Source: CAVQGZ01 sp964356295
GTDB taxonomy: Bacteria > Actinomycetota > Actinomycetes > Jiangellales > Jiangellaceae
Length of the DNA stretch: 46,253 nucleotides
Assembly: GCA_964356295.1 (NCBI GenBank)
Contig: CAYHHE010000010.1
Location: 1-46,253, forward strand
Direction: 5' to 3'
Every line of letters starts with the position of its first letter. Position 1 is the stretch's first letter. The notes under the pieces are model-generated. The model saw only the letters and a program-made list of their open reading frames with translations, did no database searches and was not told the origin of the DNA. A program made the position numbers and the translations under genes. This document shows, piece by piece, positions 39,748-46,253 of this stretch.

Positions 39748-41040
39748 GTGGGCCTCGTCGTCCAGAAGTACGGCGGCTCGTCGGTCTCCGACGCCGGAAG
39801 GATCCGCACCGTCGCTGAGCGGATCGTCAGCACCCGCGCCGCCGGGCACGAGGTCTGCGTGGTCGTCTCGGCGATGGGGGACAGCACCGACGAGTTGCTC
39901 GACCTGGCTCAGCAGGTCAGCGAGGTCCCCCCGGCGCGGGAGCTGGACATGCTGCTCACCGCAGGTGAGCGGATCTCCATGGCGCTGCTGGCGATGGCGA
40001 TCGCCGGGCTCGGGCACGAGGCCCGGTCCTTCACCGGGTCGCAGGCCGGTGTGATCACCGACTCCGCTCACGGCAAGGCCCGAATCATCGACGTCACGCC
40101 AGGTCGCATCCGAGGCGCGTTGGACGCGGGCGCGGTCGCCATCGTCGCCGGGTTCCAGGGGGTGTCGCAGGACACCAAGGACGTCACGACGCTGGGTCGC
40201 GGCGGGTCGGACACCACGGCCGTCGCACTGGCGGCCGCGCTGGGGGCCGAGGTCTGCGAGATCTACACTGACGTGGACGGAGTGTTCACCGCCGACCCAC
40301 GGGTCGTCCCGAGCGCCAGGCGACTGGCCGCGATCACCTACGACGAGATGCTCGAGATGGCCGCCAGCGGCGCTAAGGTCCTGCACCTGCGCTGCGTCGA
40401 GTACGCCAAGCGCTACGACCTGCCCATCCACGTGCGTTCCAGCTTCTCGCAGCGTCCCGGCACGTTGGTGGCCAGGACGTGGGCGGAGGCCGTCCAGGCC
40501 AACGAAGGGATCGTGTCCATGGAGCAGCCGATCATCTCCGGGGTCGCGCACGACCGCAGCGAGGCCAAGATCACCCTCGTCGGCGTCCCCGACGTCGTCG
40601 GTGCAGCCGCCCGCATCTTCGGCACCGTCGCGCACGCCGGCGTCAACATCGACATGATCGTCCAGAACGTGTCGGCGGTCGGGACGGGCCGCACCGACAT
40701 CTCGTTCACGTTGCCCCAGGCCGACGCTCCCACAGCGGTCCGGGCACTGCAGGGGATAGCCGCCGAGTCCGGGATCGAGGCGGTCCGGTACGAGGAGGAG
40801 ATCGGCAAGGTCTCCCTGGTGGGAGCAGGGATGCGCACCCACCCGGGCGTCTCGGCGCGCTTCTTCAGCGCGCTGGCCGACGCGGGGGTGAACATCGAGA
40901 TGATCTCGACGTCGGAGATCCGGATCTCCGTCGTGGTGCACGCCGCCGACGTCGACCGAGCGATCGGGGCGGTGCACACCGCGTTCGACCTCGACGCGAC
41001 CGAGATCGAAGCCGTCGTCTATGGAGGAACTGGCCGATGA
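39748..41040 (+). CDS. lysC: aspartate kinase
   Basis: First enzyme of the aspartate pathway to lysine, threonine, methionine and diaminopimelate. The 430-residue protein opens VVQKYGGSSVSDAGRI, has LGRGGSDTTAVALAAALGA and YTDVDGVFTADPR, and two C-terminal ACT domains (ITLVGVPDVVGAAARIF and VSLVGAGMRTHPGVSARFF) that mediate feedback inhibition. GTG 39748 follows AGGAG. An in-frame ATG at 40519 (MEQPIISG) lies where the separate beta subunit begins in related actinobacteria. The stop overlaps the asd start by four bases. Confidence 0.97.
   Translation: MGLVVQKYGGSSVSDAGRIRTVAERIVSTRAAGHEVCVVVSAMGDSTDELLDLAQQVSEVPPARELDMLLTAGERISMALLAMAIAGLGHEARSFTGSQAGVITDSAHGKARIIDVTPGRIRGALDAGAVAIVAGFQGVSQDTKDVTTLGRGGSDTTAVALAAALGAEVCEIYTDVDGVFTADPRVVPSARRLAAITYDEMLEMAASGAKVLHLRCVEYAKRYDLPIHVRSSFSQRPGTLVARTWAEAVQANEGIVSMEQPIISGVAHDRSEAKITLVGVPDVVGAAARIFGTVAHAGVNIDMIVQNVSAVGTGRTDISFTLPQADAPTAVRALQGIAAESGIEAVRYEEEIGKVSLVGAGMRTHPGVSARFFSALADAGVNIEMISTSEIRISVVVHAADVDRAIGAVHTAFDLDATEIEAVVYGGTGR
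40519..41040 (+). CDS. lysC: possible aspartate kinase beta subunit from internal start
   Basis: An in-frame ATG at 40519, preceded by GAAGGGA, would make a 173-residue polypeptide of the two ACT domains alone. Corynebacterium and Bacillus aspartate kinases are alpha2-beta2 enzymes made this way. The site is conserved in position relative to that precedent, but use of this start is inference. Confidence 0.5.
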   Translation: MEQPIISGVAHDRSEAKITLVGVPDVVGAAARIFGTVAHAGVNIDMIVQNVSAVGTGRTDISFTLPQADAPTAVRALQGIAAESGIEAVRYEEEIGKVSLVGAGMRTHPGVSARFFSALADAGVNIEMISTSEIRISVVVHAADVDRAIGAVHTAFDLDATEIEAVVYGGTGR

Positions 41041-42095
41041 GCCCTCGTCCTACCCTCGCCGTCGTCGGCGCCACCGGCGCCGTGGGCACCGTCATGCTGG
41101 ACCTGCTGTCCACGCGGGAGGACCTCTGGGGGGAGATCAGGCTGATCGCCTCTGCCCGGTCGGCCGGCCGGAGGCTGTGGGTCCGCGGGGAGCAGATCGA
41201 GGTACAGTCGCTCGCGCCGGAGGCCTTCGACGGTGTGGACATCGCGATGTTCGACGTCCCGGACGAGGTGTCGGCACAGTGGGCCCCCATCGCCGCGGAG
41301 CGAGGCGCCGTTGTGGTCGACAACTCCGGAGCCTTCCGGATGGACGACGACGTGCCGCTCGTGGTCCCCGAGGTCAACGCCCACATGGCGCGCCAGCGTC
41401 CGCGGGGCATCATCGCCAACCCCAACTGCACCACCCTGTCCATGATCGTCGCGGTGGGCGCCCTGCACGCCGAGTTCGGCCTGGCCGAGCTGGTGGTGGC
41501 CTCCTACCAGGCCGCGTCCGGGGCCGGGCAGGTCGGCTCGGACGCCCTCTACGACCAGCTGGTCAAGGTCGCCGGCAACCGTGAACTCGGGACCCGAGCC
41601 GGCGACGTGCGCCGCGCGATCGGCGGGGACCTCGGCCCCTTCCCAGCGCCCCTGGCGATGAACGTGGTGCCATGGGCGGGCTCGCTCAGGGATGGCGGCT
41701 GGACCAGCGAGGAGCTCAAGGTCCGCAACGAGTCCCGCAAGATCCTCGGCCTGCCGTTCCTCCGGGTCACGGCCACCTGCGTGCGCGTGCCCGTCGTCAC
41801 GACGCACTCGCTGGCGGTGCATGCGGTGTTCGAACGCGAGGTGACCCTCGACGCTGCCCGACGAGTCCTCGGGGACGCCCCCGGCGTCGTCCTCTACGAC
41901 GACCCGGAGCGGGGCGAGTTCCCCACCCCCAACGACGTCGTCGGTACCGACCCGACCTGGGTGGGGCGCCTCCGCCAGCACCTGGACGACCCCACTGCGT
42001 TGGAGATGTTCGTCTGCGGGGACAACCTGCGCAAGGGCGCGGCCCTCAACACGGCTCAGATCGCCGAGGTGGTGGCGGCCGAGCGTCGAGTCTGA
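41037..42095 (+). CDS. asd: aspartate-semialdehyde dehydrogenase
   Basis: Reduces aspartyl phosphate to aspartate semialdehyde with NADPH. The 352-residue protein has the NADP loop VVGATGAVGTVML, the active-site cysteine in NPNCTTL, QAASGAGQ, and the later VTATCVRVPVVTTHSLAVH with the catalytic His. ATG 41037 overlaps the lysC stop (ATGA) with GGAGG upstream, so the two are coupled. A hairpin terminator follows the gene. Confidence 0.97.
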   Translation: MSPRPTLAVVGATGAVGTVMLDLLSTREDLWGEIRLIASARSAGRRLWVRGEQIEVQSLAPEAFDGVDIAMFDVPDEVSAQWAPIAAERGAVVVDNSGAFRMDDDVPLVVPEVNAHMARQRPRGIIANPNCTTLSMIVAVGALHAEFGLAELVVASYQAASGAGQVGSDALYDQLVKVAGNRELGTRAGDVRRAIGGDLGPFPAPLAMNVVPWAGSLRDGGWTSEELKVRNESRKILGLPFLRVTATCVRVPVVTTHSLAVHAVFEREVTLDAARRVLGDAPGVVLYDDPERGEFPTPNDVVGTDPTWVGRLRQHLDDPTALEMFVCGDNLRKGAALNTAQIAEVVAAERRV

Positions 42096-42119
42096 CCGGT
42101 CTTGCCGGTGGAGCAGGCA

Positions 42120-42152
42120 ACGCCGGGACGTCCACCTCGGACGCCCCGGCGT
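42120..42152 (+). terminator. hairpin terminator after asd
   Basis: ACGCCGGGACGTC and GACGCCCCGGCGT pair with one A-C mismatch around a 7-base loop, 25 bases after the asd stop and five bases from the converging tRNA-Pro. It may serve both directions. Confidence 0.65.
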
Positions 42153-42156
42153 GGTG

Positions 42157-42230
42157 TCGGGGTGGCGGGATTTGAACCCACGACCTCGTCGACCCGAACG
42201 ACGCGCGCTCCCAAGCTGCGCTACACCCCG
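42157..42230 (-). tRNA. tRNA-Pro(CGG)
   Basis: A 74-base tRNA. The acceptor stem CGGGGTG pairs with CACCCCG with discriminator A. The anticodon loop TTCGGGT gives anticodon CGG (42194-42196). The D arm contains AGCTTGGGAGCGC and the T loop GTTCAAATC. CCA is not encoded. Confidence 0.97.
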
Positions 42231-42283
42231 ATGCCCGCGGACCGACCGCGGGGAATGCCAGTGTAGCCGAGCAGGTCCTCGTC

Positions 42284-43195
42284 TCAGTCCGGCCGCGGGT
42301 GCAGCGTGAGCAGCGAGGCCTCCGGCCGGCAGGCAAAGCGGACCGGTGCGGTCGGGCTCGTCCCCAGCCCGCCTGAGACGTGCAGCCAAGCCGATCCGGG
42401 GCCACCGGTGCTGGGGTGCCTGGAGACGCCACGGGCCTGGGTCGTGTCCAGGTCACAGTTGGTGACCAGCGCGCGTCCTCCCGGCAGGCACAGCTGGCCA
42501 CCGTGGGTGTGGCCGGCGAAGATCAGCGCAACCGCGTCGCCGACCATGGCGTCGAGCACCCGGCGGTACGGCGCATGGGTCACCCCGATGAACAGGTCGG
42601 TCCCTCGACCGGCCGGTCCGGCCACCGCGTCGTACCTGTCGTAGTCAAGGTGGGCGTCGTCGGTGCCGACAGCCTCGACGCTGGTACCGGCAAGGGTGAG
42701 GGTGGTTCGTGCGTTGTCCAGGTCGATCCACCCCGCCCCGGTGAGAGCGGCGTCGAGCGCCGCGGTGGGCAACGGTTCCCCGTGGGCGGAGCGGTCGCCG
42801 TCGTCCGGGCGCAGGTAGCGTCCAGGGTTCTTCAGCACCGGGGCGAAGTAGTCGTTGGAGCCCCGCACGTACACCCCTGGGCGATCCAGCAGACCGTCGA
42901 GGGACTCCAGCAGCACCGGGACGGCCTCGCGATGAGCGATGAGGTCGCCGGTGCTGACGACCAGGTCCGGCCGGATCCCGGCCAGCGCCGCCACCCACCG
43001 CTGCTTGGCCTTCTGCCACGGCGTGAGGTGCAGGTCGCTCAGGTGGAGCACCCGCAGCGGGGCATGACCTGGGGGCAGCACCGGCAGGCTGGAGCGGCGA
43101 AGCCGGAAGTCGTTGACCTCGTACCCGGCGGCGTAGCCGAGACCGCTGAGGGCCAGCGCACCCAGGACCGTCGTCGTCCGCCAGGGCGCCCTCAC
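42284..43195 (-). CDS. YkuE-like metallophosphoesterase
   Basis: A 303-residue membrane-tethered phosphoesterase. An N-terminal hydrophobic segment (about 8-26) is followed by the calcineurin-like domain with LHLSDLHL, VVSTGDLIAH, VRGSNDYFAP, VTHAPYRR and AGHTHGGQL, the metal-binding blocks in order. The third block is GSNDY rather than the classical GNHD/E. GTG 43195 directly follows the TAG of the penicillin-binding protein gene, so the two are coupled. Related actinobacterial genes also sit beside this penicillin-binding protein. The phosphoester substrate is unknown. Confidence 0.92.
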   Translation of the reverse strand: MRAPWRTTTVLGALALSGLGYAAGYEVNDFRLRRSSLPVLPPGHAPLRVLHLSDLHLTPWQKAKQRWVAALAGIRPDLVVSTGDLIAHREAVPVLLESLDGLLDRPGVYVRGSNDYFAPVLKNPGRYLRPDDGDRSAHGEPLPTAALDAALTGAGWIDLDNARTTLTLAGTSVEAVGTDDAHLDYDRYDAVAGPAGRGTDLFIGVTHAPYRRVLDAMVGDAVALIFAGHTHGGQLCLPGGRALVTNCDLDTTQARGVSRHPSTGGPGSAWLHVSGGLGTSPTAPVRFACRPEASLLTLHPRPD

Positions 43196-45652
43196 CTAGC
43201 CGCCTTCGGGTGCGGGGGCAGGTGCAGGTGCGGCGGGTGCGGGTGCGGGCACCGGCTCAGGCGCCGGCGCCGGCGCGGGCGCGGGTGCGGCGGGGGTAGG
43301 GCGCGCAGGAGCAGCCGGTTTGGCAGTCGGCTTGGGCTTGGGCTCGGGCTTGGGCTTGGGCTTGGGCTCGGGCTTGGGTGGCGGGGGAGGCGGAGGGACA
43401 TAGCCGGTGGACGTGAAAACCCGGACGGTTCCTCCGGAGTAGAAGCCACTTCCAGCCCCTGGATCAGTTCCCACTGCAGTTCCCTCGGGGAGTGAGGAGT
43501 TCACCTGGGCGGCGATGTAGGCCTCGAAACCGGCGGCCTGAAGCGTGGACACCGCGTCGGAGCCCGACAGGCCACGCACGTCAGGCACCGTGGTAGTCAC
43601 ACCGGCGATGGTGGTGGGGTCCGGCGCGCTGAAGTCCCGCACCGGCAGCGGTGCCATGATCCCCTCCATGGCCTGCTTCCAGATGGGGCCGGGGATGCAT
43701 CCACCGCAGGCTTCGCGGTAGTACACGCCGTTGAGCGTGATGCCGTCCAGGGGCTTGGGTGCCTCAGGGTCGGAGATCGCCACCGCGGCGGTTCGCTGCG
43801 GGGTGTAGCCGATGAACCAGACAGCCTTGGCGTCGTCGGTCGTTCCCGTCTTGCCGGCCGCCGGTCGTCCCAGGCTCATCCTGGCCCCGGTACGTCCAGA
43901 GTCAGGCCCATCGATGACACCGGCGAGCACCTCAGAGACGGCGTCCGCCACGTCGGCGTCCACGACCTCGGCGCAGTTGGCGGGCGGCACCGGCAGCTCG
44001 GTGCCGTTCGGGGTGGTGATGGAGGTGACGGCGATCGACTCGCAGTGAGTGCCGCGTGCGGCGAACATGGCGTAGGCCTCGGCGAGGCCGAGTGGGGACA
44101 CCTCGTTCGAACCCAGCACGAAGGACTTGTACTGGTACAACGGGTCACCCCGGGCTGTGGTCAGCCCGGCGTTGCCCGCGATGGTGGCCGGGTCACAGAT
44201 CCCGGTGCGATCCTCCAGCAGGGCGAAGAAGGTGTTGACCGACCGCCAGGTCCCGGTGCGAAGGTTGTAGGACCCGCCGCTGCTGTCGTAGTTCTTGACC
44301 TCCCAGGCATCCGCGACCGACCCGTCGCAGACCTTCATCGGGCCGGTGTGGGTGAACGCCGCCGGCGCGTCGATGCTGGTGTTCAGCGGGATGCCCTGGG
44401 CGATGGCCGCGGCCAGGACGAAGACCTTCATCGTCGAGCCGTTCTGGAACCCACCGCTGCCGCCCCGGTCGAAGTCGGTGACGTAGTTGACGAACGTCGC
44501 CCCCTCGCCGCTGCCGTACCGTCGGGAGTGGGTCATGGCCTTGATCTGGCCCGTCCCGGGCTCGACCACTGCCAGCGCCGCGATCGCGTCGTCGGTGGGT
44601 GCCACGTAGTCCTGCACGGCGAGGCTGGCAGCGCTCTGCTCGGACCGGCTCAGCGTCGTCTTGATGAGCAGGCCGCCGCGACGGATGGCACGCTCCCGCT
44701 CCTCGACGGTCTCCCCGAGGGCCTCCCAGTCGAGCAGCTCGCGGTAGACGTAGTCACAGAAGAACGGCGCGTAGGACACCGTGCAGCCGTTCGTGGTGGT
44801 GGAGGGCGCCAGACCCAGCGGCTCGGCGGCGACCGCAGCGGCTTCCTCCGGGGGGATGAACCCGGCCTCCTTGACCATCGCCGTGAGAACCACGTTGCGC
44901 CTCGCCAGTGCTCGTTCGGGGTACTGGTCGGGGTCGTAACGCGACGGCGACTGCACCAGTCCGGCGAGTGTCGCCGCTTGGTTGAGCGTGAGGTTCTCCG
45001 CCGAGGTGGAGAAGAAGCGCCGCGCAGCAGCCTCCACGCCGTAGGCTCCGCCGCCAAAGTAGGCGAGGTTCAGGTACCGCTCGAGGATCTGGTCCTTGGT
45101 GAACTGCTCCTCCGCGGCCATCGCCAGGCGCAGCTCGCGAACCTTGCGCGCGTACGAGGTCTCGGTTGCCGCTGCCACGTCCTCGGTGGACTCCGCCTGC
45201 GACACCAGGACGTTCTTCACGTATTGCTGCGTCAGCGTCGACCCGCCCTGCTCCACCGTCCCGCTGCTGACGTTCGTAGCCAGAGCGCGCGCCGTCCCCT
45301 GAAGATCGATCGGACCGTGCTCGTAGTAGCGGGCGTCCTCCACCGCGATGATCGCCTGCTGCATGACCGGCGCGATGTTCTCCAGCGGCTTGTAGATCCG
45401 GTTCTCGTCGAAGAAGACCGCCACCTGGTTCCCGTCGGCATCCAGGACGACGGACCGCTGCGCCTGTGGAGTGGCTTCGAAGTCCGCCGGCAGCGAGGTG
45501 AACGAGTCCACCGTCGAGCGGGCAGCGACACCGGCTGTGCCCACCACGGGGAGCGCCAGCCCGGCCACAAGCAGCCCAGCAACTGCCGCAACGATGACGA
45601 CCCCAAGGATGTGGCGAGTGGCTGCTGCCATGACGGACAGGGGGAACTGCAC
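43196..45652 (-). CDS. class A penicillin-binding protein with PASTA domain (PonA2-like)
   Basis: Builds and cross-links peptidoglycan. The 818-residue protein has a membrane anchor (about 15-45), a GT51 glycosyltransferase domain with AVEDARYYEHGPIDLQGTAR and GGSTLTQQYVKN, and a transpeptidase domain with GSTMKVF (SxxK), SVN and GKTGTTDD. A PASTA domain follows (TTVPDVRGLSGSDAVSTLQ to VRVFTSTG), then a C-terminal tail of Lys-Pro-Glu and Ala-Pro repeats. GTG 45652 follows a TACCCT box by six bases, fitting a leaderless transcript; ATG 45631 is the alternative. It is divergent from the whiB4-like gene, as ponA2 is in mycobacteria. Confidence 0.94.
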   Translation of the reverse strand: MQFPLSVMAAATRHILGVVIVAAVAGLLVAGLALPVVGTAGVAARSTVDSFTSLPADFEATPQAQRSVVLDADGNQVAVFFDENRIYKPLENIAPVMQQAIIAVEDARYYEHGPIDLQGTARALATNVSSGTVEQGGSTLTQQYVKNVLVSQAESTEDVAAATETSYARKVRELRLAMAAEEQFTKDQILERYLNLAYFGGGAYGVEAAARRFFSTSAENLTLNQAATLAGLVQSPSRYDPDQYPERALARRNVVLTAMVKEAGFIPPEEAAAVAAEPLGLAPSTTTNGCTVSYAPFFCDYVYRELLDWEALGETVEERERAIRRGGLLIKTTLSRSEQSAASLAVQDYVAPTDDAIAALAVVEPGTGQIKAMTHSRRYGSGEGATFVNYVTDFDRGGSGGFQNGSTMKVFVLAAAIAQGIPLNTSIDAPAAFTHTGPMKVCDGSVADAWEVKNYDSSGGSYNLRTGTWRSVNTFFALLEDRTGICDPATIAGNAGLTTARGDPLYQYKSFVLGSNEVSPLGLAEAYAMFAARGTHCESIAVTSITTPNGTELPVPPANCAEVVDADVADAVSEVLAGVIDGPDSGRTGARMSLGRPAAGKTGTTDDAKAVWFIGYTPQRTAAVAISDPEAPKPLDGITLNGVYYREACGGCIPGPIWKQAMEGIMAPLPVRDFSAPDPTTIAGVTTTVPDVRGLSGSDAVSTLQAAGFEAYIAAQVNSSLPEGTAVGTDPGAGSGFYSGGTVRVFTSTGYVPPPPPPPKPEPKPKPKPEPKPKPTAKPAAPARPTPAAPAPAPAPAPEPVPAPAPAAPAPAPAPEGG

Positions 45653-45841
45653 CGTACAAGGGTAGACCGAGCTCGAGCCTTGACCCGGCTCATGGGCTGA
45701 GTCGTGGCGCTTCTCGAGGCAGGAGTCCACTGCTGACAGGGGGTGACACAGCAGGTGATGTGGGGTGTCGTGATGGTGGTCACGCTCCTGTGACGGGAGT
45801 TCACCCGGGCTACGGGCGAGCGTTGCGCAATGTCTACCTTG

Positions 45842-45877
45842 GCGATCTTGACGCGGAACCCGCGGCTGCGGTGTGAT
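45842..45877 (+). promoter_or_regulatory. candidate promoter of the whiB4-like gene
   Basis: TTGACG at 45848-45853 and TGTGAT at 45872-45877 are spaced 18 bases apart, about 47 bases before the whiB start. The -35 half belongs to a copy of the repeated 12-mer GCGATCTTGACG (45842-45853). The rest of the 272-base gap between the two genes shows only the ponA TACCCT box near 45659 and no other feature I can support. Confidence 0.4.
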
Positions 45878-45924
45878 CTTGCCTCGGGGGCCGAGATAGT
45901 CAGCATCGCGCTGCCGGAGGAACC

Positions 45925-46251
45925 GTGACCTGGGTAGAGGACTGGCCCACCCACGCTGCATGTCGGGACGCCGACCCCGACTCGCTCTTCGTCCAAGGCG
46001 CGGCGCAGAACCGCGCGAAGACGGTCTGCGGTGGGTGTCGGGTGCGGACGGAATGCCTGGCCGATGCGCTGGACAACCGGATCGAGTTCGGTGTGTGGGG
46101 GGGCATGACCGAGCGCGAGCGCCGTGCGCTGCTGCGCCGCCGGTCCGACGTCGTGTCCTGGCGTCGCGTACTCGAGTCCGCGCGCAACGACTACACCCGC
46201 CAGCCCCTCCCGCTGCAGAGAAGGGACATGCAGTCGCTCAGCCCTCGCTAG
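45925..46251 (+). CDS. WhiB-family iron-sulfur transcriptional regulator (WhiB4-like)
   Basis: A 108-residue redox-sensitive regulator. The four cluster cysteines are Cys13, Cys35, Cys38 and Cys44 (CxxC between 35 and 38), and the turn GVWGG (56-60) is followed by a basic ERERRALLRRR segment. GTG 45925 follows GGAGG. Position next to a PonA2-like gene, divergently, matches mycobacterial whiB4, which responds to oxidative stress. The assignment to WhiB4 rests on neighbourhood and size, not on a tree. Confidence 0.93.
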   Translation: MTWVEDWPTHAACRDADPDSLFVQGAAQNRAKTVCGGCRVRTECLADALDNRIEFGVWGGMTERERRALLRRRSDVVSWRRVLESARNDYTRQPLPLQRRDMQSLSPR

Positions 46252-46253
46252 GC

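Noticed and set aside
43240..43390. Proline/alanine/lysine repeats at the end of the penicillin-binding protein as a separate gene or satellite
   Set aside because: They are in frame with the PASTA domain and form the protein's normal low-complexity tail.
44045..45700. Open plus-strand frame of 551 codons
   Set aside because: Antisense to the penicillin-binding protein.

Overview
The window is very GC-rich chromosomal DNA from an actinobacterium (Actinomycetes). The evidence is a WhiB-family regulator beside a PASTA-bearing class A penicillin-binding protein, an actinobacterial class E sortase with its small membrane partner, a PAC2-family protein, a DUF5063 protein between recR and lysC, frequent GTG starts, and mostly -10 boxes of the TACCCT/TATCCT type. 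I cannot name the genus. There is no CRISPR array, insertion sequence or phage gene. Three tRNA genes and the 4.5S SRP RNA gene are present.

Left third (1-13.9 kb): an alpha/beta hydrolase converges on a minus-strand operon that encodes a membrane-bound group 1 [NiFe] hydrogenase. Its order of transcription is small subunit, large subunit, cytochrome b with an unusual N-terminal extension, maturation endopeptidase, then two unknown membrane proteins. Most junctions are 4-base GTGA overlaps. The hyp maturation genes are not here. A membrane-anchored DsbA-like thiol protein lies divergently upstream. Then come an M28 peptidase and a minus-strand group of cytochrome P450, TetR repressor and MMPL exporter, with a palindromic operator in front of tetR.

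Middle (13.9-29.1 kb): a cyclic-nucleotide-binding protein, a small serine hydrolase, two tandem paralogous lipoproteins, a ChrA transporter, a thioesterase-like protein and a PAC2 protein. Next is a compact persulfide/thiosulfate operon (rhodanese, MBL-rhodanese fusion, TauE transporter) behind a perfect 24-bp CsoR/CstR-like palindrome. A type II P-type cation ATPase overlaps the tail of tauE. After it come a 51-residue membrane peptide and class E sortase, a phosphoribosyltransferase coupled to a beta-carbonic anhydrase, a DUF1876 protein, a repeat-rich spacer, an MFS transporter and a small membrane protein.

Right third (29.1-46.2 kb): mostly core genes. These are pntAB transhydrogenase, upp, tadA, tRNA-Ser(CGA), a CPA1 antiporter, a LytR_C-domain protein, tRNA-Ser(GGA), ffs, dnaX-ybaB-recR-DUF5063, lysC-asd, tRNA-Pro(CGG), a metallophosphoesterase, the penicillin-binding protein and a WhiB4-like regulator.

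Taken together, hydrogenase, persulfide detoxification, a CtpF-like ATPase, the phosphoribosyltransferase, transhydrogenase and WhiB4 suggest a redox and low-oxygen energy theme. That reading is inference. The least described elements are the extended hydrogenase cytochrome b, the two coupled membrane proteins after it, the tandem lipoprotein pair, and a dispersed 12-mer that supplies stop codons to two convergent genes.
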